From the NCBI GenBank assembly GCA_035528995.1, contig DATKXO010000218.1:1-24438 (forward strand): DNA of 24,438 nt. The letters run 5' to 3'. The notes under the pieces are model-generated. The model was not told where the DNA came from. It worked only from the letters and a program-made list of their open reading frames with translations, and did not search any database. Positions 16,885-24,314 of the stretch are shown in pieces. The first letter of the stretch is position 1; every line of letters begins with the position of its first letter. Position numbers and translations under genes: made by a program. This DNA comes from DATKXO01 sp035528995 (GTDB lineage Bacteria; Planctomycetota; Phycisphaerae; UBA1845).

Positions 16885-17436
16885 ATGACCGCTGAACGAA
16901 CCTGCAAGATACTTCTGGTCGAGGACGACTCGCGCATCCTGGAGAAGCTGGTCGAGTCGTTCGTGGCCCGTTTCGATGCCCATCTGACCTGCGCGGCCAC
17001 GGCGGAGGACGCCCTGGACGTCGAGGTGGTCGAGCCGCACGACATCGTGGTGGCGGAGATGGCTCTGACCGGGATGGACGGGCTGACGCTGGCCCGGCAC
17101 CTGCTCGAGCTGAACGACCGGCCGGTGATCCTGCTGGCGGACGAGCCCGGGCTGTCGCACGCGGTGGAGGCGATGCGGCTGGGCGTTCGCGACCTGTTTG
17201 CCAAGCCGTTCGCGGTCGACGACCTGATCGTTTCGATGGAGCGGGCGCTGGGGCAGGTCCGCCGGACCGAACAGATGCGGGTCAAGCACAAGAACCTGCG
17301 GCAGTTGGTCCGCCGGGTGCTGCGCGAGCGGCGGGACCTGAACCAACGGATCGAACTGATCTGCAAGGACCTGGTCGGAGCCCACCGGCGGCTGGTGCAA
17401 CGCGTGCTGGCGGACGAGCCGACGGCGCAGGCCTGA
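16885..17436 (+). CDS. Atypical receiver protein with Glu in place of the phosphoacceptor Asp
   Basis: A 183-residue protein: receiver domain (about 7-125) plus a basic, helical C-terminal segment (125-175) that looks like a coiled coil. The fold is clear: LLVEDDSRIL with the acidic pocket, GMDG, AVEAMRLGVRDLFAKPF with the conserved Lys K107. However, where receivers have the phosphorylated Asp (LLD) this reads VVAEMALTGMDG, putting Glu at position 58. The switch Thr/Ser position is Ala85 (VILLADEPG). It probably cannot be switched by phosphorylation, and the Glu may mimic the phosphorylated state. There is no DNA-binding or enzymatic output domain. The ATG at 16885 has AGGGA ahead; the frame is open upstream but overlaps the kinase. 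It begins 134 bases after the kinase, same strand. Confidence 0.82.
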   Translation: MTAERTCKILLVEDDSRILEKLVESFVARFDAHLTCAATAEDALDVEVVEPHDIVVAEMALTGMDGLTLARHLLELNDRPVILLADEPGLSHAVEAMRLGVRDLFAKPFAVDDLIVSMERALGQVRRTEQMRVKHKNLRQLVRRVLRERRDLNQRIELICKDLVGAHRRLVQRVLADEPTAQA

Positions 17437-17473
17437 GCGCAGGCACATCGCATTCGTCGCAGATGATCATGCC

Positions 17474-17506
17474 GGTGGGTTTCGCTTCGCTTCACCCACC
17501 CTACAA
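17474..17506. repeat. REP-like dispersed hairpin repeat
   Basis: GGTGGGT-(13 bases, TTCGCTTCGCTTC)-ACCCACC followed by CTACAA. This matches the widespread extragenic repeat whose minus-strand translation reads VGWVKRSETH, seen in many unrelated bacterial genomes. It lies between two converging genes. Only this one copy is in the window and no RAYT transposase is present. Confidence 0.65.
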
Positions 17507-17542
17507 TCTCCACGCACCCTACCGTAATTCCCTGATGAGATG

Positions 17543-17586
17543 AAAAGAGGGCCGGGTGCCGCGCGCGTCCGCGGTCCCGGCCCCTC
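17543..17586 (-). terminator. Intrinsic terminator of the subtilase gene
   Basis: Read leftward: GAGGGGCCGGG, inner stem CCGCG/CGCGG, then CCCGGCCCTC and TTTT. The outer stem pairs over ten bases with one bulged G. It lies about 50 bases past the subtilase stop codon. Confidence 0.75.
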
Positions 17587-17637
17587 AGGTCGAGCCTGTT
17601 AAAAGACTTCGTTAAACAGCTCTCGTTATAGCGGGCG

Positions 17638-20124
17638 TTATTTGCACGCGCCTCGGTGGCACCAGTTGGAGCAGCACTCGCTGTCCAGGGTGCAGGGCTC
17701 GCCCTTGACTAGACAAGTATCGCAATCGGGGTCGCTGGCGTCGCAGCCCGGGCCGCAGCAGCCGTCCGCCGGTCCGCAGGCCGGCCAGGTGTTGTCGCAG
17801 AATGCCGAGCAGGTGTCGGCGTTCACGCAGGAATCGGTGGTGCAGGCCTCGGCGTCGTTGCACTCGGCATCGCCCGAGCACGCCGGGGCCGTGCAGGCCC
17901 CGCCGCAGCAGAGCCCGCCGGCGCAGGGCGTGTCGTCCGCGACCGGTGTGTTCTGGCACACGCCGGCGACGCAATCGTCCACCGTGCACTCGTCGAAGTC
18001 GTCGCAGTCGGCGGGCGTGGTGCAGCCGCAGTCCACGGCGCAGTTGATTTCATCCTCGGCCCCCTCGCAGGTGCCGTCGCCGCAGCAGTATGGCGGCGGG
18101 GAATCGCCGCAGGCGAAGGTCTCTTCGGAGCAGCGGGAATCGCTGCAATCGACGGGGTTGGTTCCGGCGCCGTCGCCGCAGCAGAACTGCCTCTTGGTCG
18201 CACCGATCTGCTTTCCGTTGCAGTCAGCGGGGCAGGAGAGGCAGTCCTCGCCGATGCCCGGCTCGCAGACGCCGTTGCCGCAGCCGGGCGTTCCGCCGCC
18301 GCTGATGCAGTCGTTCGGGCAGTTGTTGCAGTCCTCGCCGGACTCGCAGGTGCCGTCGTTGTCGCAATCGAGCGGGACGCAGACGTCGCTGACCTCGTCG
18401 CAGCTCTGCCCCGGGCAGGGGTCGCTGCCGGGCTGGCAGGTGCCGCCCACGCACGTCTCGGCGCCGTTGCACCACAGCCCGTCGTCACACGAGTTGCTGT
18501 CGTCCGGCACGTACTGACAGTCCAGCGCCGCGTCGCAGAAGTCGTCGGTGCATGGTTCGCCGTCGTCGCAATGGCCGTCGTTGGGGACGTTGTCGCACGA
18601 ATCGGTGCCCTCGTTGCAGGAGTCGTCCGTGCAGGCCACACCGTCGTTGCAGTCCGGCGGCGTGCCGGCTACGCAGCTTCCGCTGACGCAGTTCTCGGCC
18701 CCGTTGCACCACTGGCTGTCGTCGCAATCGCCGGGCACGCTGCACTCCGGCCCGCTCACCAGGGCCAGCGAGTTGATCACGTCGATACGCCCCCAGCCGT
18801 AGGCCCGATCGAAGCCGGGCGTGCCCATGTCAATGGCACCGTCGCGGATGACTTGGCGGACCTGAGCCGGTGTCAGTGACGGGTCGGCGTCGAGGATCAG
18901 TGCCGCCAGGCCGGCCACCTGCGGCGAGGACATGCTGGTGCCACTCTTGCCGATGATGGAACCGCCACCGGCGGCGTTGCTGGCCGACCAGATGTTCGCC
19001 CCCGGAGCGGCAACGTCCAGGTAATCGCTCTCGTTGCTGAAACAGCCGATCTCATCGGTCTGGGGTGCGATGTCGACGCACACTCCCCAGTTCCAGTTGG
19101 TGGTGGGGTCCTCGCAGGTGGGGTAGTCGTTCTTCCAGGTCATGCCGACGGCGATGACGTCCTCACCGCAGGCGGGCGAGCTCATGGCGTTGCTGTAGTT
19201 CTCGTTGCCCGATGCCGCCACGACCACCACGCCGTTTGCGACGGCATTGTTGGCCGCGACGGCCCAGCTATGCGTGCACGGGCCGCTGTATTGACCGATC
19301 CCGATGCTGAGGTTGATGACGTCCGCACGACCGCCGGAGGGCGACTGGTCGGCGCAGTAGTCGATGCCGGCGATGATGTCGCTGTCGTACCCGCCGCCGT
19401 ACTGGTTCAGGATCTTGGCCCCGATCAGCGTCGCTCCGGGCGCGACGCCCTGGAAAGGCATGGACCCGGTGCCGCAGGGGTCCCAGCTCAGCCCGGTGCC
19501 TCCAACCGCAATGCCGGACACGTGCGAACCGTGTCCGTTGTCATCCTCGGGGTTGGAGTCGTCATTGTAGAAGTCGTAGCCGGCCGCCGTGTCGATCCGA
19601 TCGGCGTACATCAGGTGGTCCGTGTCAATGCCGGTGTCGCAGACGCAGACGCGGACGCCGCTGCCGTCGGCCGAGTAGCCCGCCCCGGTGATCTGGCTCT
19701 GCAGGCCGCGGATCAGCGGTGTGCTGTCGTGCAGCTTGACAAGGTTCGGGTGATACTGGTCCTGTTCAACCTGAACCACGCCCGGAATGCGCTCCAGGGC
19801 CGCCACGGCCGCTATGGGAATATTGCGAAGGTTGATGACGTTGGGGAGCGTTACTTTGTACTCATGGCGCACGTTGCCGCCCTGTTGCTGGGCGAAGGCG
19901 CGGACCGGGCCGCGATCGGCTCCCTGCTCGAAGTGAACCAGCAGGTTGACGCGATCGGGCGGGCCGGCTGGTCCGGGGTCTTGCGGTTGAGCCTGAGCCT
20001 GTTCCACCGTGACGGCCGATGCCTGCGCGGTGGCCGGGCAGGCCAGAAGCAGCCCGGCCATCGCCAACAGGCCGGCTCCGCGCAAGAGACGATTTGCGGG
20101 TACGAGCGCGCACTTTCTTCTCAT
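17638..20124 (-). CDS. Secreted subtilisin-like (S8) protease with cysteine-rich C-terminal repeats
   Basis: An 828-residue secreted serine protease. A signal peptide covers about 1-36 (hydrophobic GLLAMAGLLLA, then ATAQASA). Residues about 58-122 are an I9-type inhibitor propeptide. The S8 catalytic domain spans about 130-455 with D163 (VCDTGID), H198 (NGHGSHVSG), oxyanion N307 (ASGNEN) and S397 (GTSMSSP). From about 460 to the end the protein is packed with Cys-Asp-Gly motifs: two copies of a CNGAExCVxGxC unit, CTDDxC units and CGNGVCEPG / CGDGTCEGAED units, ending CCSNWCHRGACK. These resemble disulfide-rich extracellular repeats of myxobacterial and planctomycete surface proteins. The ATG at 20124 follows GGGAGGT; the frame extends 21 codons further without a signal-like sequence. 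A terminator lies downstream. Confidence 0.92.
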   Translation of the reverse strand: MRRKCALVPANRLLRGAGLLAMAGLLLACPATAQASAVTVEQAQAQPQDPGPAGPPDRVNLLVHFEQGADRGPVRAFAQQQGGNVRHEYKVTLPNVINLRNIPIAAVAALERIPGVVQVEQDQYHPNLVKLHDSTPLIRGLQSQITGAGYSADGSGVRVCVCDTGIDTDHLMYADRIDTAAGYDFYNDDSNPEDDNGHGSHVSGIAVGGTGLSWDPCGTGSMPFQGVAPGATLIGAKILNQYGGGYDSDIIAGIDYCADQSPSGGRADVINLSIGIGQYSGPCTHSWAVAANNAVANGVVVVAASGNENYSNAMSSPACGEDVIAVGMTWKNDYPTCEDPTTNWNWGVCVDIAPQTDEIGCFSNESDYLDVAAPGANIWSASNAAGGGSIIGKSGTSMSSPQVAGLAALILDADPSLTPAQVRQVIRDGAIDMGTPGFDRAYGWGRIDVINSLALVSGPECSVPGDCDDSQWCNGAENCVSGSCVAGTPPDCNDGVACTDDSCNEGTDSCDNVPNDGHCDDGEPCTDDFCDAALDCQYVPDDSNSCDDGLWCNGAETCVGGTCQPGSDPCPGQSCDEVSDVCVPLDCDNDGTCESGEDCNNCPNDCISGGGTPGCGNGVCEPGIGEDCLSCPADCNGKQIGATKRQFCCGDGAGTNPVDCSDSRCSEETFACGDSPPPYCCGDGTCEGAEDEINCAVDCGCTTPADCDDFDECTVDDCVAGVCQNTPVADDTPCAGGLCCGGACTAPACSGDAECNDAEACTTDSCVNADTCSAFCDNTWPACGPADGCCGPGCDASDPDCDTCLVKGEPCTLDSECCSNWCHRGACK

Positions 20125-20557
20125 GTCGAACCTCCCTTTCAAAAATGCCAAACAGGAATCCCGTGTGCTCCGGCCATTACCGACCAACCTATCCGAAATG
20201 CGATGTCGGAATCAAGTCGGAATGCTTGAAGTGCTACGCGCCCTTTTAGGATGGCTCGGCGTTTTGGCTGATGTATCGAGCGCGGGTTTGTCCCGAGAGT
20301 TGCCTTCGGTGTCAGCGGCGTCGGCCCGGCCGCGCATGAAGCGACAAGGCAGGGATGTCAGCCGTCCTTCCAGTCGGTGTAGGCGCAACCGCACGGCCCG
20401 AGCGTCAGCGGGTTGCGTGGGGTGAAACGGCGGCAGTGGTCTACCAGCTTGCGCTGCGTGTCTCAGACCCCTTGCCCGTACATTCGTCGCCCGAGTTGGA
20501 GACGTCCCTACTGCCGTCTCGCATCCACGGACCCGCAACCGGGATACCGAGGGGGGA
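20125..20557. other. Intergenic region between TlpA-like gene and subtilase
   Basis: 433 bases between two minus-strand genes. Apart from the weak subtilase promoter I see no gene, no clear terminator for the TlpA-like gene and no repeat. Open frames crossing it have no recognisable content. Confidence 0.45.
20186..20215 (-). promoter_or_regulatory. Weak candidate promoter for the subtilase
   Basis: On the minus strand TTGATT (20210-20215), 18 bases, TAGGTT (20186-20191). The -35 matches four of six and the -10 three of six consensus positions. It would start transcription about 55 bases before the ATG at 20124. Confidence 0.27.
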
Positions 20558-21622
20558 TCAGAATTCCGAGTCGCGCAGTTTGCGGCAGGTCCGGTAGTAG
20601 GCCAGCGTCTTGGCCAGCGCGGTCTGGCGGTGCTTGGGGGCGGACTCGACGGCCAGCGTCTGGAGGCGGATGGCCTCATCGAGGTGGCCCACGCGGAAGG
20701 CGGCCCGGGCGTATATTTCCGTGGCTTCGGCGTCTTTGCCACCGCCGGCATCGTGAGCCCCCCGGGCGGCCCGCAGCATGAGATCGGGCAGGCGTTCGCC
20801 CGGTTCTTCGATCATCATCAGCAACCGGGCCATGGCCGCCAGGGACGCGGTGTCTTTGCTGTGCTTGTCGATGAAGGCCTGGACCCAGGCGCGGACGTCC
20901 GCGGTGGGGCCCATCTCGTTGACGCGGATCTGGTAGCCCCACATCAGGGCCTGTTCGTTGGTGGGATCGAGTTCCAGGACCTCGTCGAGCAGGGCCGTGG
21001 CCTGAGTCCAATTCTTCATCATGACCGCTAGGTTGAGCTGGGCGAACTTCTGTCGGATCTTGGGCTCGTTTTGGGCCCGGGCGACGGCCCGCTCCATGTC
21101 GAAGGTGCCGGCCACCAGGTCATTGACCGCGTCCTTCGCCTTGGGAGACTCATAGCCGTGGTAGGCGATGCGCCCGTCCCGCCCGATCACGAACAGGTAG
21201 GGGATGCCTTCGGAACCGGCGGCGGTGAGGAAGTTGTCCCACATCCGCATCGACGAGTCCCAGCCGATGGTGTAGCCCACGCCGCCGGGTCGCGCCTTCA
21301 GGAACTGGCGGACCTGCTCGAGCTGCTGCCCCTGGACCGGGCCGGTGACACCGATGACGACCACCCCCTGATCGCGGTAGGCTCGCTGGAACTCGGCCAG
21401 CTCGGGCATCTGGTAGATGCAGGGCAGGCACCAGGTGGCCCAGAAGTCCAGGACGTAGATCTTCTCGCCCTTGCCGGCGGCCGGGTCTTCGGCGGCGCCC
21501 TCCAGCCAGGTGTCGATGGTGAATTTCGGTGCGGGGTCGCCGACGCTCAGTTCGGCGCGGGCCGGCAAAGCAGCGGCGAGCAGGACGGCCAAGACGGCAA
21601 TGACGACGTAGGGCTTGATCAA
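20558..21622 (-). CDS. TlpA/ResA-like exported thioredoxin with C-terminal helical-repeat domain
   Basis: A 354-residue envelope thiol-disulfide protein. Residues 1-23 form a signal peptide (hydrophobic core, cleavage ARA-E). The thioredoxin domain spans about 25-175: LSVGDPAPKF, active site WATWCLPC (C65, C68), VVVIGVTG and cis-Pro P141 in GIPYLFVIGRDGRI. The remaining 180 residues are helical, with TPR-like pairs (WTQATALLDEVLELDPTNEQAL; GHLDEAIRLQTLAVESAP). TlpA-family proteins reduce disulfides outside the cytoplasm; the extra helical domain probably binds a partner. The start is TTG at 21622, seven or so bases after GGGGGAG; a GTG in another frame overlaps it. Redox chemistry fits with the Cys-rich exported proteins on either side, but that link is speculation. 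Confidence 0.87.
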   Translation of the reverse strand: MIKPYVVIAVLAVLLAAALPARAELSVGDPAPKFTIDTWLEGAAEDPAAGKGEKIYVLDFWATWCLPCIYQMPELAEFQRAYRDQGVVVIGVTGPVQGQQLEQVRQFLKARPGGVGYTIGWDSSMRMWDNFLTAAGSEGIPYLFVIGRDGRIAYHGYESPKAKDAVNDLVAGTFDMERAVARAQNEPKIRQKFAQLNLAVMMKNWTQATALLDEVLELDPTNEQALMWGYQIRVNEMGPTADVRAWVQAFIDKHSKDTASLAAMARLLMMIEEPGERLPDLMLRAARGAHDAGGGKDAEATEIYARAAFRVGHLDEAIRLQTLAVESAPKHRQTALAKTLAYYRTCRKLRDSEF

Positions 21623-22029
21623 AGGTCACTCCCCCTGGTTATGGACCCGGTAAGACTCGTGCACGGCTTCCCGTGGGGGCCGGGGCAGAAAACTCCAGAG
21701 CCGGGCACCGACCACCGCCGTCGCCCCCAGGTCGCTCCTGGCGGACTACGTGGCGGGCCAATGCCACCGCCGCCGACGCGAGCGAGCCGGCAACATAGCC
21801 GCGACTGTGGCGCACCGTCAACACTCGTACCCGCGGGACTCGTGCGCGAAGCTCGTAACTCGCTTCGACACCACGACTTGCGGACACAGCCATATTTTTT
21901 GCATTTACCCTTGACACGAGGGTGGGGATTGGGCGATACTAATAGTGCACAGGTTAATACCCTGCTGAGCTCTGGTCGGGTTCGCGGGGGCAAATCGGTT
22001 GTCGTACTGGGCAAGATAAGGAGAGTGGC
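21623..22029. other. Divergent intergenic region with promoter and short hairpin
   Basis: 407 bases between the TlpA-like gene (minus) and the Cys-rich gene (plus). It contains a good plus-strand promoter (21911-21940) and an inverted repeat CGAAGC/GCTTCG (21848-21868). A markedly AT-rich patch (ATATTTTTTGCATTTA) lies around 21892-21907. I looked here for the missing C-terminus of the aminotransferase and did not find it in any frame. Confidence 0.5.
21911..21940 (+). promoter_or_regulatory. Promoter of the Cys-rich exported protein gene
   Basis: A perfect TTGACA (21911-21916), 18 bases, GATACT (21935-21940; four of six consensus), preceded by an AT-rich patch resembling an UP element. The leader would be about 80 bases. 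This is among the best-looking promoters in the window. Confidence 0.55.
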
Positions 22030-22896
22030 ATGGCAATGCGTGTGTTATGCGCGGTTCTGTTCGGTCATGTGATGTCCTATGCGGCACCGGCCATAGCGGG
22101 CGATCCATCCGCCAATCGGCCGGGGCAGGCTGCGTCCCAACCGGGCGTGGACGACGCATGTGTCTTCGTGATCGCCGCGCGGAGCGACGGTCAGGTGAGG
22201 ATCGCCAGAACGGAAGCCACGGGGACAGAGGAAGAGCAGGTTTCAGAGGTCGAGACCGTCGTACTCGAAGTCAGCGACGAAGAGGAGGTGCTGCACGAGC
22301 TTCAGTTCAGGATTGATCCGGCGTCCGATCTGTTCCTGCCGGCAGGTCTGTCCAGAGAATCCAACGGGGTGAGGTTCTATGGCACGAAAGAGGGCTTTGC
22401 CGTGATTAATACCGCGATAAGCCGTCTGGAGGACGCCGGTTCCGATCCCGGTGGACTCTGGGCTGGGGGCGCGTCACTGTCCAACTGCAATATCCCGAAC
22501 GGTGAACAGTTCGACGCGGTAGCCGTCTTCGAGTTGGGCGACCACTTGGTGATGATGTTCGCCCGATCGGGACGGCTTGTGGCGGTTCGTTCCGCCGGCA
22601 CGGGCGTCTGCCCCCCGGTCGATGTAAGTGACCGGTCCGCACTCAGACTCCTGGGCCGAGCACTGCGGCGGTCCCTAGCCAGTATGTCAGGCTTCCTGGA
22701 CGACGGACGCGCCGGGCCGATGGCTGTTGGGAAGTACATGTGTTGCGTCCACTGCGGTCAGGCTCAATGTTGTTGTGAAGGAGGAAGCTGCATCAACGAG
22801 GGGACAAAAGTCACCTGCAAAGAGGGCAACACAGTCACAGGTTTTTGCCAGTGCACCGGGGCGACTTCCTGTACTTGTCCCCCAGTTCCGCAATAG
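22030..22896 (+). CDS. Exported protein with cysteine-rich C-terminus, unknown function
   Basis: A 288-residue protein with AAGGAGAG just before the ATG at 22030. Residues 1-23 look like a signal peptide (cleavage near AIA-G). The middle part (40-225) is acidic then mixed, with a strand-rich section (AVFELGDHLVMMFARSGRLVAV) and two isolated Cys. The last 50 residues carry twelve Cys (C238 to C283), including CC, CxC and CCC groupings and a CxxC-like CCVHC start. This suggests a compact disulfide-bonded or metal-binding module. I recognise no family. Codon choice is less GC-biased than in neighbours (ATA, AAT, AAA, AGA and GTA appear), hinting at different origin. Its stop codon lies exactly at the point where the convergent aminotransferase loses homology. 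Confidence 0.72.
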   Translation: MAMRVLCAVLFGHVMSYAAPAIAGDPSANRPGQAASQPGVDDACVFVIAARSDGQVRIARTEATGTEEEQVSEVETVVLEVSDEEEVLHELQFRIDPASDLFLPAGLSRESNGVRFYGTKEGFAVINTAISRLEDAGSDPGGLWAGGASLSNCNIPNGEQFDAVAVFELGDHLVMMFARSGRLVAVRSAGTGVCPPVDVSDRSALRLLGRALRRSLASMSGFLDDGRAGPMAVGKYMCCVHCGQAQCCCEGGSCINEGTKVTCKEGNTVTGFCQCTGATSCTCPPVPQ

Positions 22897-23730
22897 CGAC
22901 AGGCCGGCCGTGATGCCCGCCTGTAGCGGCGCCGGGGCGCAGATGTAGAAAATGTCGCTGACGACGGCCATCTTCTCGATCACCTCGGATGGACCGGTCG
23001 CATACCCGATCCGCCAACCGGTCACTGCATAAGTCTTGGACGCCCCGCTGATGGTGATCGTTCGCTCCCTCGCACCCGGCAGGCGGGCCGGGCTCACGTG
23101 CGGCACGTCGTAGGTGATGTACTCGTAGATCTCGTCCGTGACGATCCACAGATCGCGCTGCCCGGCGATGCGGACGATCTCTCCCAACTCCGCCTCGCTG
23201 AACACTTTTCCGGTGGGGTTGCCCGGCGTGTTCACCAGGATCATGCGCGTGCGATCGGTCACCGCCGCCTCGAGCTGCCCGGTCGAGTAGCTCCAATCGG
23301 GCGGAACCAGGTCCACGTACCGGGCCCGGGCGCCGATCATGTCCAGCAGCTTGGTGTGGTAGTTGTAGAACGGCGAGAAGATCACGCACTCGTCGCCGGG
23401 GTCGAGCGTGGCCAGGGCGGCACAGGCAAAGGCGCCGGCCGATCCGACCGTGACGGTGATCTCGCTCTCGGGGTCGGCCGCAATACCGTTGAAGCGGCCC
23501 AGTTTCTCGGCGATGGCCCGGCGCAGCTCGATCGTGCCTTTGAGGTTGGTATAGACGGCCTGGTCGCGGTCGATGGCCGCCTTGGCCGCCTCCTTGATCG
23601 CCTCCGGGGCCGGCTGATCGCAGACGCCTTGAGACAGGTTCACGCCCCCCATCCGGGCGCAGGCGGCCGAGTACCGGCGAATCCCGGATTGCCGAATAGA
23701 CTGCACGCGGTCTGCCAGTGGCGGACTCAC
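22687..23730 (-). pseudogene. Class I/II PLP-dependent aminotransferase, 3'-truncated
   Basis: The large domain of an aspartate-type aminotransferase: NLSQGVCDQPAPEAI, YTNLKGTIELR, NTPGNPTG (167-174), TDEIYEY (D199), the PLP-binding Lys in SGASKTYAVTGWRIGY (K232) and APAPLQAGITAGLS. Family homology stops at about residue 278 (base 22897). The next 69 codons are only the antisense of the Cys-rich gene, and the C-terminal small domain, including the Arg that binds the substrate carboxylate, is missing. Full-length enzymes have about 380-400 residues. Without that domain it should be inactive. The start is a GTG at 23730 (or 23733) behind AGGAG; the frame is open further upstream but that part overlaps the lipoprotein gene. 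It lies 40 bases after the lipoprotein stop. Confidence 0.75.
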
Positions 23731-23770
23731 CACGACGCTCCTGGTCGACGGGGCGGCATCCGGTTCGCCC

Positions 23771-24124
23771 CTATGCGCACAGGGATTGCGGCGGGGGCCG
23801 GCTCTGCGCATTCGTGCGGGCGCGAGCGGGACAGTGCATGGGGCGATCCAACGTCGGGGCTTGTGGTGCACGCAAGGCCGGGGATTGGGCCAGCAGCGTG
23901 CCATCGCAGCAGCCCACCCGGACCGGCTGCTCCCCCTGGACGTCCCCGCCGGGGGTAAGCACGTCGATGGGCCAGACCGCAGCGCTCCCGTTGGTATTGG
24001 CGTCCTCGTCGGCCGGCTCCTCTTCCTCGGTCTGCGGCACGTAGACAACGTTCGGGTCGGTAAGGCATCCCGCCAGAACCATCGACCCGACGATCCCGGC
24101 CAGTGACTGTTTGACGGTATCCAT
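23771..24124 (-). CDS. Small lipoprotein, unknown function
   Basis: A 117-residue protein starting at the ATG at 24124 behind GAGGGG. The N-terminus is a classic lipoprotein signal: hydrophobic stretch (LAGIVGSMV) and lipobox LAGC with Cys20. The mature part starts TDPNVVYVPQ, continues with a strongly acidic run (TEEEEPADEDAN) and then a Gly/Val segment ending GCCDGTL. The remaining 40 residues are Pro/Ala/Arg-rich and low in recognisable structure, so the end of the protein may be variable. It probably shares a transcript with the aminotransferase remnant 40 bases downstream. No domain is recognised. Confidence 0.68.
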   Translation of the reverse strand: MDTVKQSLAGIVGSMVLAGCLTDPNVVYVPQTEEEEPADEDANTNGSAAVWPIDVLTPGGDVQGEQPVRVGCCDGTLLAQSPALRAPQAPTLDRPMHCPARARTNAQSRPPPQSLCA

Positions 24125-24187
24125 GGTCAGCCCCTCGCGTGGCGGCGTTGTCCGAGCCCGGGCACCCTTTGGCCCAGGTCAGGGGAC

Positions 24188-24217
24188 ACCGTACCCACAA
24201 GCAGGCCGGAGCGTCAA
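24188..24217 (-). promoter_or_regulatory. Candidate promoter for the lipoprotein-aminotransferase pair
   Basis: On the minus strand TTGACG (24212-24217), 18 bases, TACGGT (24188-24193). The -35 is five of six; the -10 is only three of six. It lies about 60 bases before the lipoprotein ATG. Confidence 0.33.
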
Positions 24218-24314
24218 TGCGGGCGTCCGAGCAAGGGGAGATCGGGGTCCGTGACCCTTCCGGCGGCATTCGGTTTGGGGTGCCACGGGCGGCTTGTCCG
24301 AGGCTGTCCGACAA

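Noticed and set aside
23731..24048. N-terminal extension of the aminotransferase frame
   Set aside because: It overlaps the lipoprotein gene in another frame, is Pro/Arg-rich, and the family homology starts just after the GTG at 23730.
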